64,000 bases of DNA from Prevotella sp. (GCA_016285075.1 JAEEQB010000014.1:22375-86374), one strand, 5' to 3'. Shown: positions 27,216 through 36,792, numbered from the stretch's first letter. Notes: generated from the sequence alone by a model not told the origin. Program-made: numbers and translations.

Positions 27216-28781
27216 ATGTCTGTTAATAAGAAAGGATTACCCATTCTGCTGCTGACGATGCTGCTTGGCCTGTCCAGTATGGTACAGGCAGAGAATCATT
27301 TTGGCTACTCAAAGGAGCGTCCGCTCATCTTTGCCATAGATATTGACTATGCTCCGATGGAGTGGGTGGATGGCAATGGAATGCCTCATGGGTTAGATGT
27401 GGAACTGACTCAGATATTACTTCACCGACTTAATATTCCCTTTACATATGGTCCTAACTCGTGGATCAATGTAAAGGATGATATATTGGAGGGCCGTGCT
27501 GATTTGGGTATGATGGTTTATTCTGCTTATCGCAAGGATCTGACCAATTATTCGCGAGCAGTTTTCCACCTGTATTATCAGATCCTTTACCGCCAGAGCG
27601 ATCAAGAGATTTTCAGTGAGAGAGATCTGAAAGGCAAGCGCATTGCATATCTTGCCTCGAAACCCCTGACAGATACGCTGAAGAATGCAAAAGCCAGGCC
27701 CGTGGTGGTATCAGATCTGCCTCTTTCAGTTAAAGCACTGTCTACAGGCAGCTATGATGCTGTGATATGCTTTAGTTACCAGGCGCACTATCTGATTAAT
27801 AAGCTTGGCTTGGACGATTTGGTGGCAGAGGATATGTCGTTGCCTCCTCGAGAGTATTGCTACGTGAGTAACAACAAGAAACTAATCGAAGCTATTAATG
27901 AGGAGTTGAATTTGATGGAGGCAGAGGGGGTCATCGATGAAATCTATGGCGATGCACTGTCGATGAACAAGATTGAAATTCCTCGATGGCTTTGGTATGT
28001 CCTCGGCATTCTGATTGTAGGGGCATTGCTGATGTTCATCGTCATTCAAAGAAGACATCAGAAGGAGTTACAAAGAGAAGTGAAGCGGGCTCAACAGAGC
28101 GAGCAGATGAAGACTATCTTCCTCGGCAATATAAGCCATGCATTACGTACTCCTCTAAATGCCATTATCGGTTTTTCACAGGTGATTTTGAATGATAAAG
28201 AAAACAGGCTCAGTATGGAGGAATGCCGACAGATGGTTGGTCATATAAATACGAACGGAAAGCAGTTGCAATATTTTATCGACGAGTTGTTGCAACTTTC
28301 AGACTTAGAGGGAAATGGCTTGTTGTTCAACCGCTCAGACGTTAATCTGCGAGAGGTTATGGAGGATTTTGCAGAACAAACGCGGCTTAAGGTCAATCCA
28401 GGGGTGAAAGTGGTTGTAGAAGCCTGTGAGGGACATATGGTCGTAGATTCGAATCTTATGCGTCTGGTGACGATGCATGCCTTGAATAATGCTGCACGCT
28501 ATACTGCTGAGGGTACAATCACGTTAAGTTGCTATCCTGAGGGGAAAGGTTTGCGTATAGATGTGAGAGACACTGGCTGTGGCCTACCTGACGAGTTGAA
28601 AGACAATATCTTTGCCATGCTTTCTGAACGGAATGCGTACGTGCGTGAGAATGTGCCAGGGCTTGGTCTTACTATATGTAAGGCTGTCATTGACCGTGTG
28701 GGAGGACGGATAGGTGCCGAGTCGCTACCTGAGGGTGGTACTCTCTTGTGGCACTGGATACCTCGGGAGGTGAAGAAGTGA
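27216..28781 (+). CDS. Histidine kinase with periplasmic solute-binding sensor domain
   Basis: A 521-residue sensor kinase. A signal peptide (LPILLLTMLLGLSSMVQA) precedes a family-3 solute-binding domain (about 32-245; YAPMEWVDGNGMPHGLDVEL), like those of BvgS/EvgS. A membrane segment follows (WLWYVLGILIVGALLMFIVI, about 254-273). The HisKA domain has its phospho-acceptor His in GNISHALRTPLNAIIGF. The ATPase domain has the N box ALNNAARYT, DTGCGLP and GLGLTICK. All catalytic elements are present. There is no receiver domain and no response regulator gene nearby, so its partner is elsewhere. The ligand is likely an amino acid-like or other small solute, which is an inference from the domain. 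It heads an eight-gene run. Confidence 0.92.
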   Translation: MSVNKKGLPILLLTMLLGLSSMVQAENHFGYSKERPLIFAIDIDYAPMEWVDGNGMPHGLDVELTQILLHRLNIPFTYGPNSWINVKDDILEGRADLGMMVYSAYRKDLTNYSRAVFHLYYQILYRQSDQEIFSERDLKGKRIAYLASKPLTDTLKNAKARPVVVSDLPLSVKALSTGSYDAVICFSYQAHYLINKLGLDDLVAEDMSLPPREYCYVSNNKKLIEAINEELNLMEAEGVIDEIYGDALSMNKIEIPRWLWYVLGILIVGALLMFIVIQRRHQKELQREVKRAQQSEQMKTIFLGNISHALRTPLNAIIGFSQVILNDKENRLSMEECRQMVGHINTNGKQLQYFIDELLQLSDLEGNGLLFNRSDVNLREVMEDFAEQTRLKVNPGVKVVVEACEGHMVVDSNLMRLVTMHALNNAARYTAEGTITLSCYPEGKGLRIDVRDTGCGLPDELKDNIFAMLSERNAYVRENVPGLGLTICKAVIDRVGGRIGAESLPEGGTLLWHWIPREVKK

Positions 28782-28819
28782 GAATTATGAAATGAAGATT
28801 GAGGATTGAGTTTAGAGAA

Positions 28820-30229
28820 ATGACACTGTTAATCGTTCTGTTACTTGTATTTGGTTATTTCCTTATAGCTACCGGTCACCTGACAGGTGTGAACAAAGCT
28901 GCTATTGCTATGTTCATAGGCACTGTGGGGTGGGTGGTATATATCTGCTGGGGAAGCGATTTTGTCTTGTCACAGCATCCTCGTGACTATGCGGAGTTCT
29001 TAGCAGGGGAAGCTCCTTCGTCATCTGCTGTCAAGGATTTTATCTTTGACAGCATTTTCCTGAAATACGTGGGGCAGGCTGCCAACATCGTTATGTTCTT
29101 ACTGGCCACGATGACTATCGTTGAGATACTGAACAACAATGGTTGCTTTGACTTCATAATAGAATGGATACGTACGCGTAACTCAAAACGCCTGTTGTGG
29201 ACAATCACAGTGGCTACTTTTATTCTCTCTGCTAATCTTGACAACCTTACCACTACTACAATGATGCTTGTTATCATGCACCAGATAGTGCGTAGCCGGC
29301 GTCAGCGAATGCTCATCGGAGCTGCTGTTGTGTTGGCTGCTAATAGCGGTGGCTGTTTTACGGTTATTGGTGACCCTATGGGACTCATTCTTTGGGGCGA
29401 GGGTGCTGTTACTGCCACACAATTCTCTGCAGCACTTGCTCTTCCTGCCATTGTAGCATGGGTGTTGCCCACTATACTTATTAACCGACAATTGCCTGAC
29501 CGCCTAGATACAGAGTGGACGGCACCTCCCTATCGTGGAGATGATACCAGGCTGAATCGCTGGCAACGTATGGTGATGCTTTTCGTAGGGATTGGTGGAC
29601 TTTGGTTCATTCCCACCTTCCATAATATTACCAAGTTGTCCCCATTCCTTGGTGCCCTTTGTGTTTTGAGCGTGCTGTGGGTGGTGAATGAAGCCTTCAA
29701 CCGTAAACTCTTTGATTCAGATCAGATGGCACAACGCCGTATTCCGCGTGCTCTTCAGTATGGTGCCATTCAGCAGATGCTCTTTGTCATGGGTATTATG
29801 CTGGCAATGGGGGTAATGATGGAGACTGGCGTTCTGGGCGATATTTCAGCCTGGATAGATTATAATGTTCACAACGTATGGATAGTGGGTATTGTATCGG
29901 GCTTGCTGAGTGGTCTTGTAGACACGTTTACTGTTGCCATGACCAATATATCTCTCTATCCCGTAGTGGAGAGTGTCCAAATAGGCCAGTGGGTAGACAG
30001 CGAATATATGAGTTATTTCACCCTTAATGGCCTATATTGGCAGGTGGTGGCCTATACTACAGCTGTTGGAGGGTGCTTGCTTTCTGTCGGTAGTACTAGT
30101 GGCCTGGCTCTCATGCGCATGGAACATGTTCATTTAGCGTGGTACCTGAAGACTCTTACTCCTAAGGTTCTGATTGGTTTTCTTGCTGGGCTGGCTGTCC
30201 TCTATTTTGAAAACGTATTAATCATTTGA
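28820..30229 (+). CDS. nhaD: NhaD-type Na+/H+ antiporter
   Basis: A 469-residue inner membrane protein of the ion transporter superfamily with about 12 membrane segments. It carries NhaD-like blocks: SANLDNLTTTTMMLVIMHQIV, NSGGCFTVIGDPMGLILWG and a C-terminal VGGCLLSVGSTSGLALM. These transporters exchange external H+ for internal Na+ or Li+. The ATG at 28820 starts the first hydrophobic helix directly and was preferred over an upstream TTG at 28799. It lies 38 bp after the sensor kinase and 4 bp before the AAA-CYTH gene, so it is in the same operon. Confidence 0.87.
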   Translation: MTLLIVLLLVFGYFLIATGHLTGVNKAAIAMFIGTVGWVVYICWGSDFVLSQHPRDYAEFLAGEAPSSSAVKDFIFDSIFLKYVGQAANIVMFLLATMTIVEILNNNGCFDFIIEWIRTRNSKRLLWTITVATFILSANLDNLTTTTMMLVIMHQIVRSRRQRMLIGAAVVLAANSGGCFTVIGDPMGLILWGEGAVTATQFSAALALPAIVAWVLPTILINRQLPDRLDTEWTAPPYRGDDTRLNRWQRMVMLFVGIGGLWFIPTFHNITKLSPFLGALCVLSVLWVVNEAFNRKLFDSDQMAQRRIPRALQYGAIQQMLFVMGIMLAMGVMMETGVLGDISAWIDYNVHNVWIVGIVSGLLSGLVDTFTVAMTNISLYPVVESVQIGQWVDSEYMSYFTLNGLYWQVVAYTTAVGGCLLSVGSTSGLALMRMEHVHLAWYLKTLTPKVLIGFLAGLAVLYFENVLII

Positions 30230-30233
30230 CTTC

Positions 30234-31334
30234 ATGATGAGTGAATACAAAAAAATTGTGCTAACAGGCGGTCCGTGTGCCGGGAAGACTACGGCATTGG
30301 TACGCATTATTGAGTATTTCTCAAGTTTTGGATATAAAGTGTTTGCAGTGCCAGAGGTGCCTACACTCTATAGTCAGGGTGGTTGGAACTACCTGACACC
30401 TAATCGTCAGCTGTACTACGAGGGAGAACGTTGCATCCTTGCTACCCAATTGGCGTTGGAAGACAGTTTTGAACAACTTGCAAAGGTGTGCAAGAAACCT
30501 GTCCTGATTGTCTGTGACCGTGGAGCACTGGATATCTCTGCTTACATGAAACAGGATGAATGGGACGAGATAACCAGCAGTATAGGTACACATTCCAATG
30601 AGTTGCGCGAACGATACGACGCTGTACTCCACTTGGTGTCTGCTGCCAATGGTGCCGAGCAGTACTATACCACAGCTACCAACGCCATTCGCTATGAGAA
30701 GGCAGATGAGGAGGGACTGCGTATTGCACGTGAATTGGATAAGAAAGTGATACGAGCCTGGACAGGGCATCCCCACCTGCGCGTCATTAATAATCATGAT
30801 GATTTCGACAGGAAGATGAACCGCGTGCTGAAGGAGATTTCCAATGTGTTGGGACTTCCACAGCCAATTCAAGAAGAGCGGAAATATCTTGTGGAACTGA
30901 CGGGTGAGTTGCCCGACTGCATAGAGAGTGACATTGTCCAGACCTATCTTGTCAGTGAGCCAGGAACAGAGGTCCGTTTGCGCCGCCGTTCTTGGAATGG
31001 AAAAGTGGTAAATGTACACAAAACAAAGAAACGCCTTTCCGAGACAGAACAGATTGAGACAGAGCGTCAGGTGACCAATGCATTGTATGAGTCTCTCCTT
31101 CAGCAGGCCGATCCTTATCGCAGCACTATCCATAAAATCCGTCAGAGTTTCATTTGGAAGGGACAGTATTTTGAACTGGACACCTATCTGGGCGTACTCT
31201 CAGGGTTGGTGATTTTGGAGACCAAGGGCATTGCAGATGTTGAGGATGTCAACTTCCCGCCTTTCATCAATGTGAAAGAGGAAGTGACTGGCAATTATCA
31301 GTATTATAACTATAATCTGGCTCTCAGAAAATAA
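30234..31334 (+). CDS. AAA ATPase fused to a CYTH triphosphate-tunnel domain
   Basis: A 366-residue cytoplasmic protein. Residues about 1-190 form a P-loop kinase-like ATPase (AAA_28) with Walker A LTGGPCAGKTT and Walker B-like VLIVCDRGALD. Residues about 205-366 form a CYTH domain with strands rich in charged residues (TEVRLRRRSW, VHKTKKRLSETEQIETERQV). The CYTH signature ExExK appears as QEERK, so the first Glu is Gln. CYTH enzymes act on triphosphates such as inorganic triphosphate or thiamine triphosphate; P-loop-CYTH fusions are also known in plants. The ATG at 30237 is an equal alternative start. The substrate is unknown. Confidence 0.85.
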   Translation: MMSEYKKIVLTGGPCAGKTTALVRIIEYFSSFGYKVFAVPEVPTLYSQGGWNYLTPNRQLYYEGERCILATQLALEDSFEQLAKVCKKPVLIVCDRGALDISAYMKQDEWDEITSSIGTHSNELRERYDAVLHLVSAANGAEQYYTTATNAIRYEKADEEGLRIARELDKKVIRAWTGHPHLRVINNHDDFDRKMNRVLKEISNVLGLPQPIQEERKYLVELTGELPDCIESDIVQTYLVSEPGTEVRLRRRSWNGKVVNVHKTKKRLSETEQIETERQVTNALYESLLQQADPYRSTIHKIRQSFIWKGQYFELDTYLGVLSGLVILETKGIADVEDVNFPPFINVKEEVTGNYQYYNYNLALRK

Positions 31335-31340
31335 AGGCTG

Positions 31341-32708
31341 ATGGAAGTCGTGCTTTACATCTTCATTGGCGTGGTGGTAGGAATTGTGGGTGCCTATCTT
31401 CTGGCCAATCATAAGCTGACAGAACGTTCCCTGCGTTCTGAAGGATTGGCAACTTCGCTCCGCCATACAACGGCAGAGTTGGAAGCCAGCCGTGAGATGA
31501 TTGGTCGTATTCAGGCAGAAAACAAACATCTGCAGGCAGAGAACACCCGTTTGATTGCCGATTGCCAGTCTCAGAAGAACGAGATAGCAATGATGAAGGA
31601 GCAGACCGCCAGTGAGAACCGTCTTCGCCTGGAACAGTTTCAGCAGCAGCTTAGAGTGGTGCGTGAGCAGTTTCAGAATCTGGCAACTACGGTGCTCACT
31701 ACTACATCAGAACAGCTCCGTTCACAGAATCGTGAGGCAATGGAGCATGTGACAAAACCGATCAACGAGAGTATCGCAGAGCTGCAGAAAGCTATTGTTG
31801 ACAGCGACCGCGAACAGGCCAAGACGGCTGCTTCGCTCACAGAGCAGTTGAGACAGGTGCAGGAGCAGGCTCAGAAGATGGACAAGACTGCCAACCGTCT
31901 GACTAATGCACTTCGTGGCGACTCAAAACAAGCTGGCGACTGGGGCGAATTGGTTCTTCAGGATCTGCTTGACTCTCAGGGATTCAAACGGGGTTACGAT
32001 TACGATGTCCAGGATACCATTACCTCAGAGGACGGATTTGTGGTGCGCAATGATGACACGGGGCGCAGGATGCGTCCTGACGTTGTGCTCCATTATCCTG
32101 GGCAACAAGATGTTATCATCGATGCAAAGGTGTCTGTCAAAGCCTACTATGACTATGTGAACGAACAAAACGAAATGGTGAAGAAACAGATGCTCGATCG
32201 CCATGTTCAGAGCCTGCTGTCTCATGTTAAGGAGCTGGCAGCGAAGGATTACAGTCGTTATGTGCAGCCTCCGAGAAAGGCTATCGACTTTGTTATCATG
32301 TATGTTCCTAATGAAGCAGCCTTGCAGGTGGCACTTGCTCGTGATCCAAAGCTGTGGAATGAGGCATTCGAGAAGAAGGTATTCATCAGCAGTACACAGA
32401 ATTTGTTTGCTATTCTTCGTATGATTCAGATTGCCTGGCGTCAGCATAATCAGACGGAAAACCAAAAGAAGATTGTAGGGCTGGCAGAGCAGTTGGTGTC
32501 GCGTATTGGACTTTTCCTTGAACGTTCCCAGAAGGTGAGTCATGACCTTGATGCCTTGCGTTCTGACTATGATGATCTGCAAAAGAGTATGGACGGAACA
32601 CGTGGCATCATACAGAAGGCTAACGAGATGAAACGCTTGGGTATTAAGGAAGACGTTAAGCATCCTATCTCTCAGTTGGATTTCGGCGAAGACACGTATA
32701 TTAATTAG
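31341..32708 (+). CDS. rmuC: DNA recombination protein RmuC
   Basis: A 455-residue protein with an N-terminal membrane anchor (VVLYIFIGVVVGIVGAYLLA), a long coiled coil (about residues 28-200) and the RmuC core with a restriction-nuclease-like fold: KQAGDWGELVLQDLLDSQGF, RMRPDVVLHYPGQQDVIIDAK and DFVIMYVPNEAAL. RmuC limits inversions at short inverted repeats in E. coli; its biochemical activity is still unclear. It is 6 bp after the AAA-CYTH gene. This window is itself rich in inverted repeats, but a link would be speculation. Confidence 0.94.
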   Translation: MEVVLYIFIGVVVGIVGAYLLANHKLTERSLRSEGLATSLRHTTAELEASREMIGRIQAENKHLQAENTRLIADCQSQKNEIAMMKEQTASENRLRLEQFQQQLRVVREQFQNLATTVLTTTSEQLRSQNREAMEHVTKPINESIAELQKAIVDSDREQAKTAASLTEQLRQVQEQAQKMDKTANRLTNALRGDSKQAGDWGELVLQDLLDSQGFKRGYDYDVQDTITSEDGFVVRNDDTGRRMRPDVVLHYPGQQDVIIDAKVSVKAYYDYVNEQNEMVKKQMLDRHVQSLLSHVKELAAKDYSRYVQPPRKAIDFVIMYVPNEAALQVALARDPKLWNEAFEKKVFISSTQNLFAILRMIQIAWRQHNQTENQKKIVGLAEQLVSRIGLFLERSQKVSHDLDALRSDYDDLQKSMDGTRGIIQKANEMKRLGIKEDVKHPISQLDFGEDTYIN

Positions 32709-32721
32709 GAAGGAGATTATT

Positions 32722-33705
32722 ATGAAGCTATTAAAGTGGGGATTTATAGGTTGTGGCGAGGTGGTCGAACTGAAAAGCGGACCAGCATTCAGCGAGGTGG
32801 AAGGCTCGCAGGTGGTAGCTGTGATGAGCCGTACTGAGCAACACGCACGGATGTATGCCATCAAACATGGTGTGCCGCGATGGTATACCGATGCCCAGGA
32901 ACTGATAGACGATCCTGATGTCAATGCCGTCTATGTGGCTACACCGCCATCCAGCCATGCTACCTTTGCCATTATGGCCATGAAGGCTGGAAAGCCTGTG
33001 TACGTAGAGAAACCCTTAGCTGCTTCCTACGAAGACTGTGCACGTGTGAATCGTATATCGGAACAAACAGGTGTTCCTTGTTTTGTGGCCTATTATAGGC
33101 GCTACTTGCCTTATTTTCTGAAAGTAAAGGATATCATAGACCAGCAGGTGATAGGTAAGATACTGAATGTGCAGGTGCGCTTTGCTGTTCCCCCTCGTGA
33201 ACTGGATTACAGTCATCCTGATACATTACCCTGGCGCTTGCAGCCAGAGATAGCTGGTGGCGGTTATTTCTATGACTTAGCTCCCCATCAACTCGACCTG
33301 CTTCAGTATTACTTCGGCGTGATTCTCGAAGCCCGTGGTATCTGTGCCAACCGGGGCCAGCTATATAAGGCTGAGGACTCCCTGAGTGCCTGTTTCCGTT
33401 TTGAAAACGACTTGCCAGGTTCTGGTTCGTGGTGTTTCGTGGCTCATGAGTCGGCACGTGAAGATTGCATTGAGGTGATGGGTGACAAAGGACGCCTCAC
33501 TTTTTCTGTTTTTGACTATGCACCCATACAGCTTTATACCAGCTGTGGGGTGGAGAGTATCACTGTGCCTAATCCCCCATATGTGCAATTCCCTATAGTC
33601 AAGAGTGTCATAGAACATCTGCAAGGAAACGGCGTATGTACTTGTACAAGTGTCTCGGCAACTCCTGTCAATTGGGTGTTAGACCGAGTGCTCGGAAAAA
33701 TCTGA
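32722..33705 (+). CDS. Gfo/Idh/MocA-family oxidoreductase
   Basis: A 327-residue NAD(P)-dependent dehydrogenase. The Rossmann domain opens with WGFIGCGEV, and the family motif appears as GKPVYVEKPLA with the catalytic Lys; the second half is the alpha/beta substrate domain, with GGGYFYDLAPHQLDLL carrying the conserved Asp and His. Such enzymes oxidise or isomerise sugars and inositols or reduce aldoses. Substrate is unknown. It lies 13 bp after rmuC and has no sugar genes beside it. Confidence 0.92.
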   Translation: MKLLKWGFIGCGEVVELKSGPAFSEVEGSQVVAVMSRTEQHARMYAIKHGVPRWYTDAQELIDDPDVNAVYVATPPSSHATFAIMAMKAGKPVYVEKPLAASYEDCARVNRISEQTGVPCFVAYYRRYLPYFLKVKDIIDQQVIGKILNVQVRFAVPPRELDYSHPDTLPWRLQPEIAGGGYFYDLAPHQLDLLQYYFGVILEARGICANRGQLYKAEDSLSACFRFENDLPGSGSWCFVAHESAREDCIEVMGDKGRLTFSVFDYAPIQLYTSCGVESITVPNPPYVQFPIVKSVIEHLQGNGVCTCTSVSATPVNWVLDRVLGKI

Positions 33706-33748
33706 TAGGCGAAGATATTTCAAACTAAACTGTAGTCTTTGAAAAGTG

Positions 33749-34864
33749 ATGAAGTATGTGCTTATAATGCTAATGTTGTTTGCAGTTGTTCTGTGTGATG
33801 CGGAATCGCTGCAACAAGATGCGGAATCGCTGCAACAAGATAGTGTGCTTGTTGATAGTGTGCCCAAGCGTAAGATTAGCAAGGTACGTCAGACCATCCG
33901 TGATTTCGACCGTCTGCAAAAGGATTATATAGAACCCCAGCATTATGAGTTCACCGTTATGGCTCAGGCCACACGTAACTTTGAAAACTTCATTCTTAGC
34001 AGCAATGGCCAAAGCATCCTTTTGGCTCCCGACCAGAATATAAAGATAGGTCCGTACTTCGGATGGCGATGGTTCTTCCTTGGCTATACGTTTGAATTGA
34101 ACAATCTTAATTTTTGGAGACGCGGGCTGAAAAAGGAGTTTGACCTGAGTATCTACTCATCACAGGTGGGCGTAGATCTGTTCTATCGTCGTACGGGCAA
34201 TGACTACAAGCTGCGTGAGGTTCGTTTGGGGTACGATATTGACGGCTCACAACTTGAAGGAGTCGGTTTTGATGGTATCAACGTGGGTATTACAGGTGTC
34301 AACGCATATTATATCTTCAATCATGGACGATTCTCCTATCCTGCAGCCTTCAGTCAGAGCACCTGCCAGAAGGTGAGCTGTGGCTCCTGGATGGCTGGGG
34401 CAGGATTCACGAAAAACACCTTGAACCTGAATTTTGAGAAGCTGAAGAGCGTGGTAGAGGGGGGTATTGTGTCAGAGCAGGCCGTGAAACTCGATAGCGG
34501 CATGATGTTCGACCACATTGACTACAACGATTTCAGCCTTTCGGCTGGCTATGCCTATAACTGGGTATTTGCTCCTAACTGGCTGTTCTGTGCTTCCGGG
34601 CAGTTGGCATTGGCCTATAAGACCAGCTATGGAAAGACTGTAGATGAGAATAACGGTTTCGATTTCAAGAAAGTCAACCTCGACGGTATCGGCCGGTTCG
34701 GTATGGTTTACAACAATACACGCTGGTATGTTGGATGGAGTGTAATACTTCGTTCCAACAACTATCATACTTCCCGCTTTACCGCCAACAATGTGTTTGG
34801 CTCAATGAACACCTATATAGGATACAACTTCAAATTGAAAAAGAAATATCGCAACAAAACATGA
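33749..34864 (+). CDS. Bacteroidota outer membrane-like protein (DUF4421)
   Basis: A 371-residue exported protein of mostly beta structure, with the DUF4421 pattern WRWFFLGYTFELN and KKEFDLSIYSSQVGVDLFYR; the strand-rich C-terminus ends in GYNFKLKKKYRNKT. It is probably an outer membrane beta-barrel of unknown function. The start is the ATG at 33749, after a GTG at 33746. Right after the signal peptide there is a perfect tandem duplication of 21 bp (DAESLQQ twice, about nt 33798-33839). Its stop overlaps the ATG of the next gene by 4 bp (ATGA). Confidence 0.78.
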   Translation: MKYVLIMLMLFAVVLCDAESLQQDAESLQQDSVLVDSVPKRKISKVRQTIRDFDRLQKDYIEPQHYEFTVMAQATRNFENFILSSNGQSILLAPDQNIKIGPYFGWRWFFLGYTFELNNLNFWRRGLKKEFDLSIYSSQVGVDLFYRRTGNDYKLREVRLGYDIDGSQLEGVGFDGINVGITGVNAYYIFNHGRFSYPAAFSQSTCQKVSCGSWMAGAGFTKNTLNLNFEKLKSVVEGGIVSEQAVKLDSGMMFDHIDYNDFSLSAGYAYNWVFAPNWLFCASGQLALAYKTSYGKTVDENNGFDFKKVNLDGIGRFGMVYNNTRWYVGWSVILRSNNYHTSRFTANNVFGSMNTYIGYNFKLKKKYRNKT

Positions 34865-35736
34865 TAAGAATCATTGTCTCTGTCATCCTTGCCATTAGTT
34901 GCATGAAGGGGCTGATAGCTCAAGCCTCAGAGTCTGCCTGCTACTATACGCCTGCAGACAGCATCCGTATTGTGACATTGCTCGATGAGGCAAGCCGACA
35001 GTCACGCACAACAGACTTCCCGCTTTTCTTTGCACGGAAGTTCATGGGTACACCTTACGTAGCACACACGTTGGAGGTTCTGGATGGTGAGGAACGGCTC
35101 ATAGTCAATACCCGGCAGCTTGACTGTACTACGCTAGTGGAGAATGTGACAGCCCTGACGCTTTGTGCCTATCGCAGTCTTTATACTTTTCGCGACTACC
35201 TGAATACCCTGATGTCGCTGCGTTACAGACAAGGAAAGCTCGACGGCTATACGAGCCGTCTGCACTATTTCACCGACTGGATACTCGACAACACCCAGAA
35301 ACAGCTTGTCGATGAGATACATCAGCCTGTACCACCATTTACTGCCTTACAGACTCTTCATGTCAACTACATGTCTTCCCATCCTCAATCCTATAAGGCT
35401 CTGCGCCAGCATGCTGCCTTTGTAGATGTTATTCGCCAGCAGGAAGACTCCCTGACAGGCCGCGTGTTCCGCTATATACCCAAGTCGGCACTGTATAATC
35501 CCAGTCAGGCATTACGTCTAGCAGTTCATGATGGTGACATCATCGCCATTACCTGTGACAAACCAGGACTCGATATAGCCCATTTGGGCTTTGCTGTCTG
35601 GCGTGACAACGGGCTGCACCTCCTCAATGCATCCCAATTGCATAAAAAGGTAGTAGAGGAGCCGATGAACCTGTACGATTATTTGCAGAAACACTCATCG
35701 TTCACAGGAATACGCATTGTCAGAATCAGAAAGTAA
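34861..35736 (+). CDS. DUF1460 N-acetylmuramoyl-L-alanine amidase-like protein
   Basis: A 291-residue exported protein (signal MIRIIVSVILAISCMKGLIAQ) of the DUF1460 family, which has an NlpC/P60-like cysteine peptidase fold and is thought to cleave cell-wall peptides or amides. The likely catalytic Cys is in RQLDCTTLVENVTAL and the conserved His in GLDIAHLGFAVW. The ATG at 34861 overlaps the stop of the DUF4421 gene, implying coupling. An upstream in-frame ATG at 34735 lies inside that gene and would displace the signal peptide, so it was rejected. Confidence 0.87.
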   Translation: MIRIIVSVILAISCMKGLIAQASESACYYTPADSIRIVTLLDEASRQSRTTDFPLFFARKFMGTPYVAHTLEVLDGEERLIVNTRQLDCTTLVENVTALTLCAYRSLYTFRDYLNTLMSLRYRQGKLDGYTSRLHYFTDWILDNTQKQLVDEIHQPVPPFTALQTLHVNYMSSHPQSYKALRQHAAFVDVIRQQEDSLTGRVFRYIPKSALYNPSQALRLAVHDGDIIAITCDKPGLDIAHLGFAVWRDNGLHLLNASQLHKKVVEEPMNLYDYLQKHSSFTGIRIVRIRK

Positions 35737-35774
35737 TTAATCAACAGATAGAAACCTTAAAAAACAGAGAAGAT

Positions 35775-36158
35775 ATGGAATTACCCGATTTTATGAGTTA
35801 TGCCAACAAGTTCTCAAGCAGTGACTTTACAGAGAAAATATCGCGCATTGCCAAACGTGCAGGCGCCAAGTTGGTCTATGCCGCACTGATTCTGTACTAT
35901 ACACTTCAGAGCGACAAGGTGAGTGCTAAGGACAAAGCTATGATCATAGGTGCCCTTGGCTATATGATCAGCCCACTTGATGTCATTCCCGATGCCATTC
36001 CTATTGCTGGTCTGAGTGATGATCTGGCCGTTTTAATCTACGTCCTGAAAAAGTTCTGGATAGACGTCGACCCGGAAGTGAAGGAACGGGCTAAAGAAAG
36101 GCTTCGCAAGTGGTTCGATGATGACGAAATTGATGAGATAGACACGCTTTTCGATTAG
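35775..36158 (+). CDS. YkvA/DUF1232 family protein
   Basis: A 127-residue protein with the DUF1232 signature: KDKAMIIGALGYMISPLDVIPDAIPIAGLSDDLAVL, a short helical membrane-associated block containing the SPLDxIPDxIP motif (residues about 67-85). The tail is strongly acidic. Function of the family is unknown. It is the last gene of the operon that starts with the sensor kinase, 38 bp after the amidase-like gene. Confidence 0.88.
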   Translation: MELPDFMSYANKFSSSDFTEKISRIAKRAGAKLVYAALILYYTLQSDKVSAKDKAMIIGALGYMISPLDVIPDAIPIAGLSDDLAVLIYVLKKFWIDVDPEVKERAKERLRKWFDDDEIDEIDTLFD

Positions 36159-36184
36159 CCGGAACAGAAAAAAGAGGACTTTGT

Positions 36185-36234
36185 TTTTGCGTTAAGGCGA
36201 GGAGATTTTGCGCTAAGGCGCAAGGTGTTTTGCG
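36185..36234 (+). repeat. TTTTGCGNTAAGGCG repeats, 21-22 bp apart
   Basis: TTTTGC begins at 36185, 36206 and 36228. The first two are followed by G(T/C)TAAGGCG, the second one extending to the palindrome TTGCGCTAAGGCGCAA. The spacing again is close to 22 bp. Confidence 0.75.
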
Positions 36235-36389
36235 TATACTCAAAAGCGTTTCATCCCCCGTCTTTCTCCCATGAGCATTGGACCTTGCACCAACGAAGTC
36301 CCGTCCTCTCAACCCTGAAGCCCGGCTGAGGCTGTTATAAGGGTGGGAGACTTTAGTTAGTAACGGTCTGGTTTGAGCAAGCTGATAAG

Positions 36390-36575
36390 TTCGACTCTCG
36401 ATTGCATTCACCTGTCACTGTCGGATGGAACGTTCTCTTTAAGCTGTCCAAGGTCGAGATTCAAGCAAGAGAGCGACTCTCTTCAAGCAAGAGGACGCCT
36501 CTCTTCAAACAAGAGAGCTACAAGATCCAAGCAAGAGAAACTTCCGTCGGCAAAGAGAGAACTCACTTCGTGATT
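36390..36575 (+). repeat. Dispersed 22-bp-period repeat, copy C
   Basis: CAAGC-like words start at 36440 (TAAGC), 36462, 36484, 36506 and 36528, all exactly 22 bp apart, followed by the CAAAGAGAGA end-block at 36551, a 23-bp step as in copy B. AAGAGAG-CGA-CTCTCTT (about 36467-36483) is a perfect 7-bp hairpin. The left flank from ATTCACCT onward aligns with copy B. Confidence 0.9.
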
Positions 36576-36792
36576 GCTCAACATCTGACCAGTGCCCCGT
36601 GGGGACTCGAACTCTTATCGAAGACCTTACGAGAAACTATTGATACTAAAACCGTTACATAACAAACGGCTGTCGGCAACCAACAGAAGCTTACTGTTTT
36701 CATTGTAAGCATTGTTGAAATACACGTTGTAGCAGTCGTGGTTTCGCTGTACCTTTGCTTTCGCAATAGTATGACACTAACGTGCCATTAAT

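Noticed and set aside
34735..34860. Longer start for the DUF1460 protein
   Set aside because: It lies inside the DUF4421 gene and would place the signal peptide internally; the ATG at 34861 is coupled to the preceding stop.
36373..36662. Two plus-strand frames of 66 and 86 codons
   Set aside because: Both are made of the 22-bp repeat, whose period is not a multiple of three.
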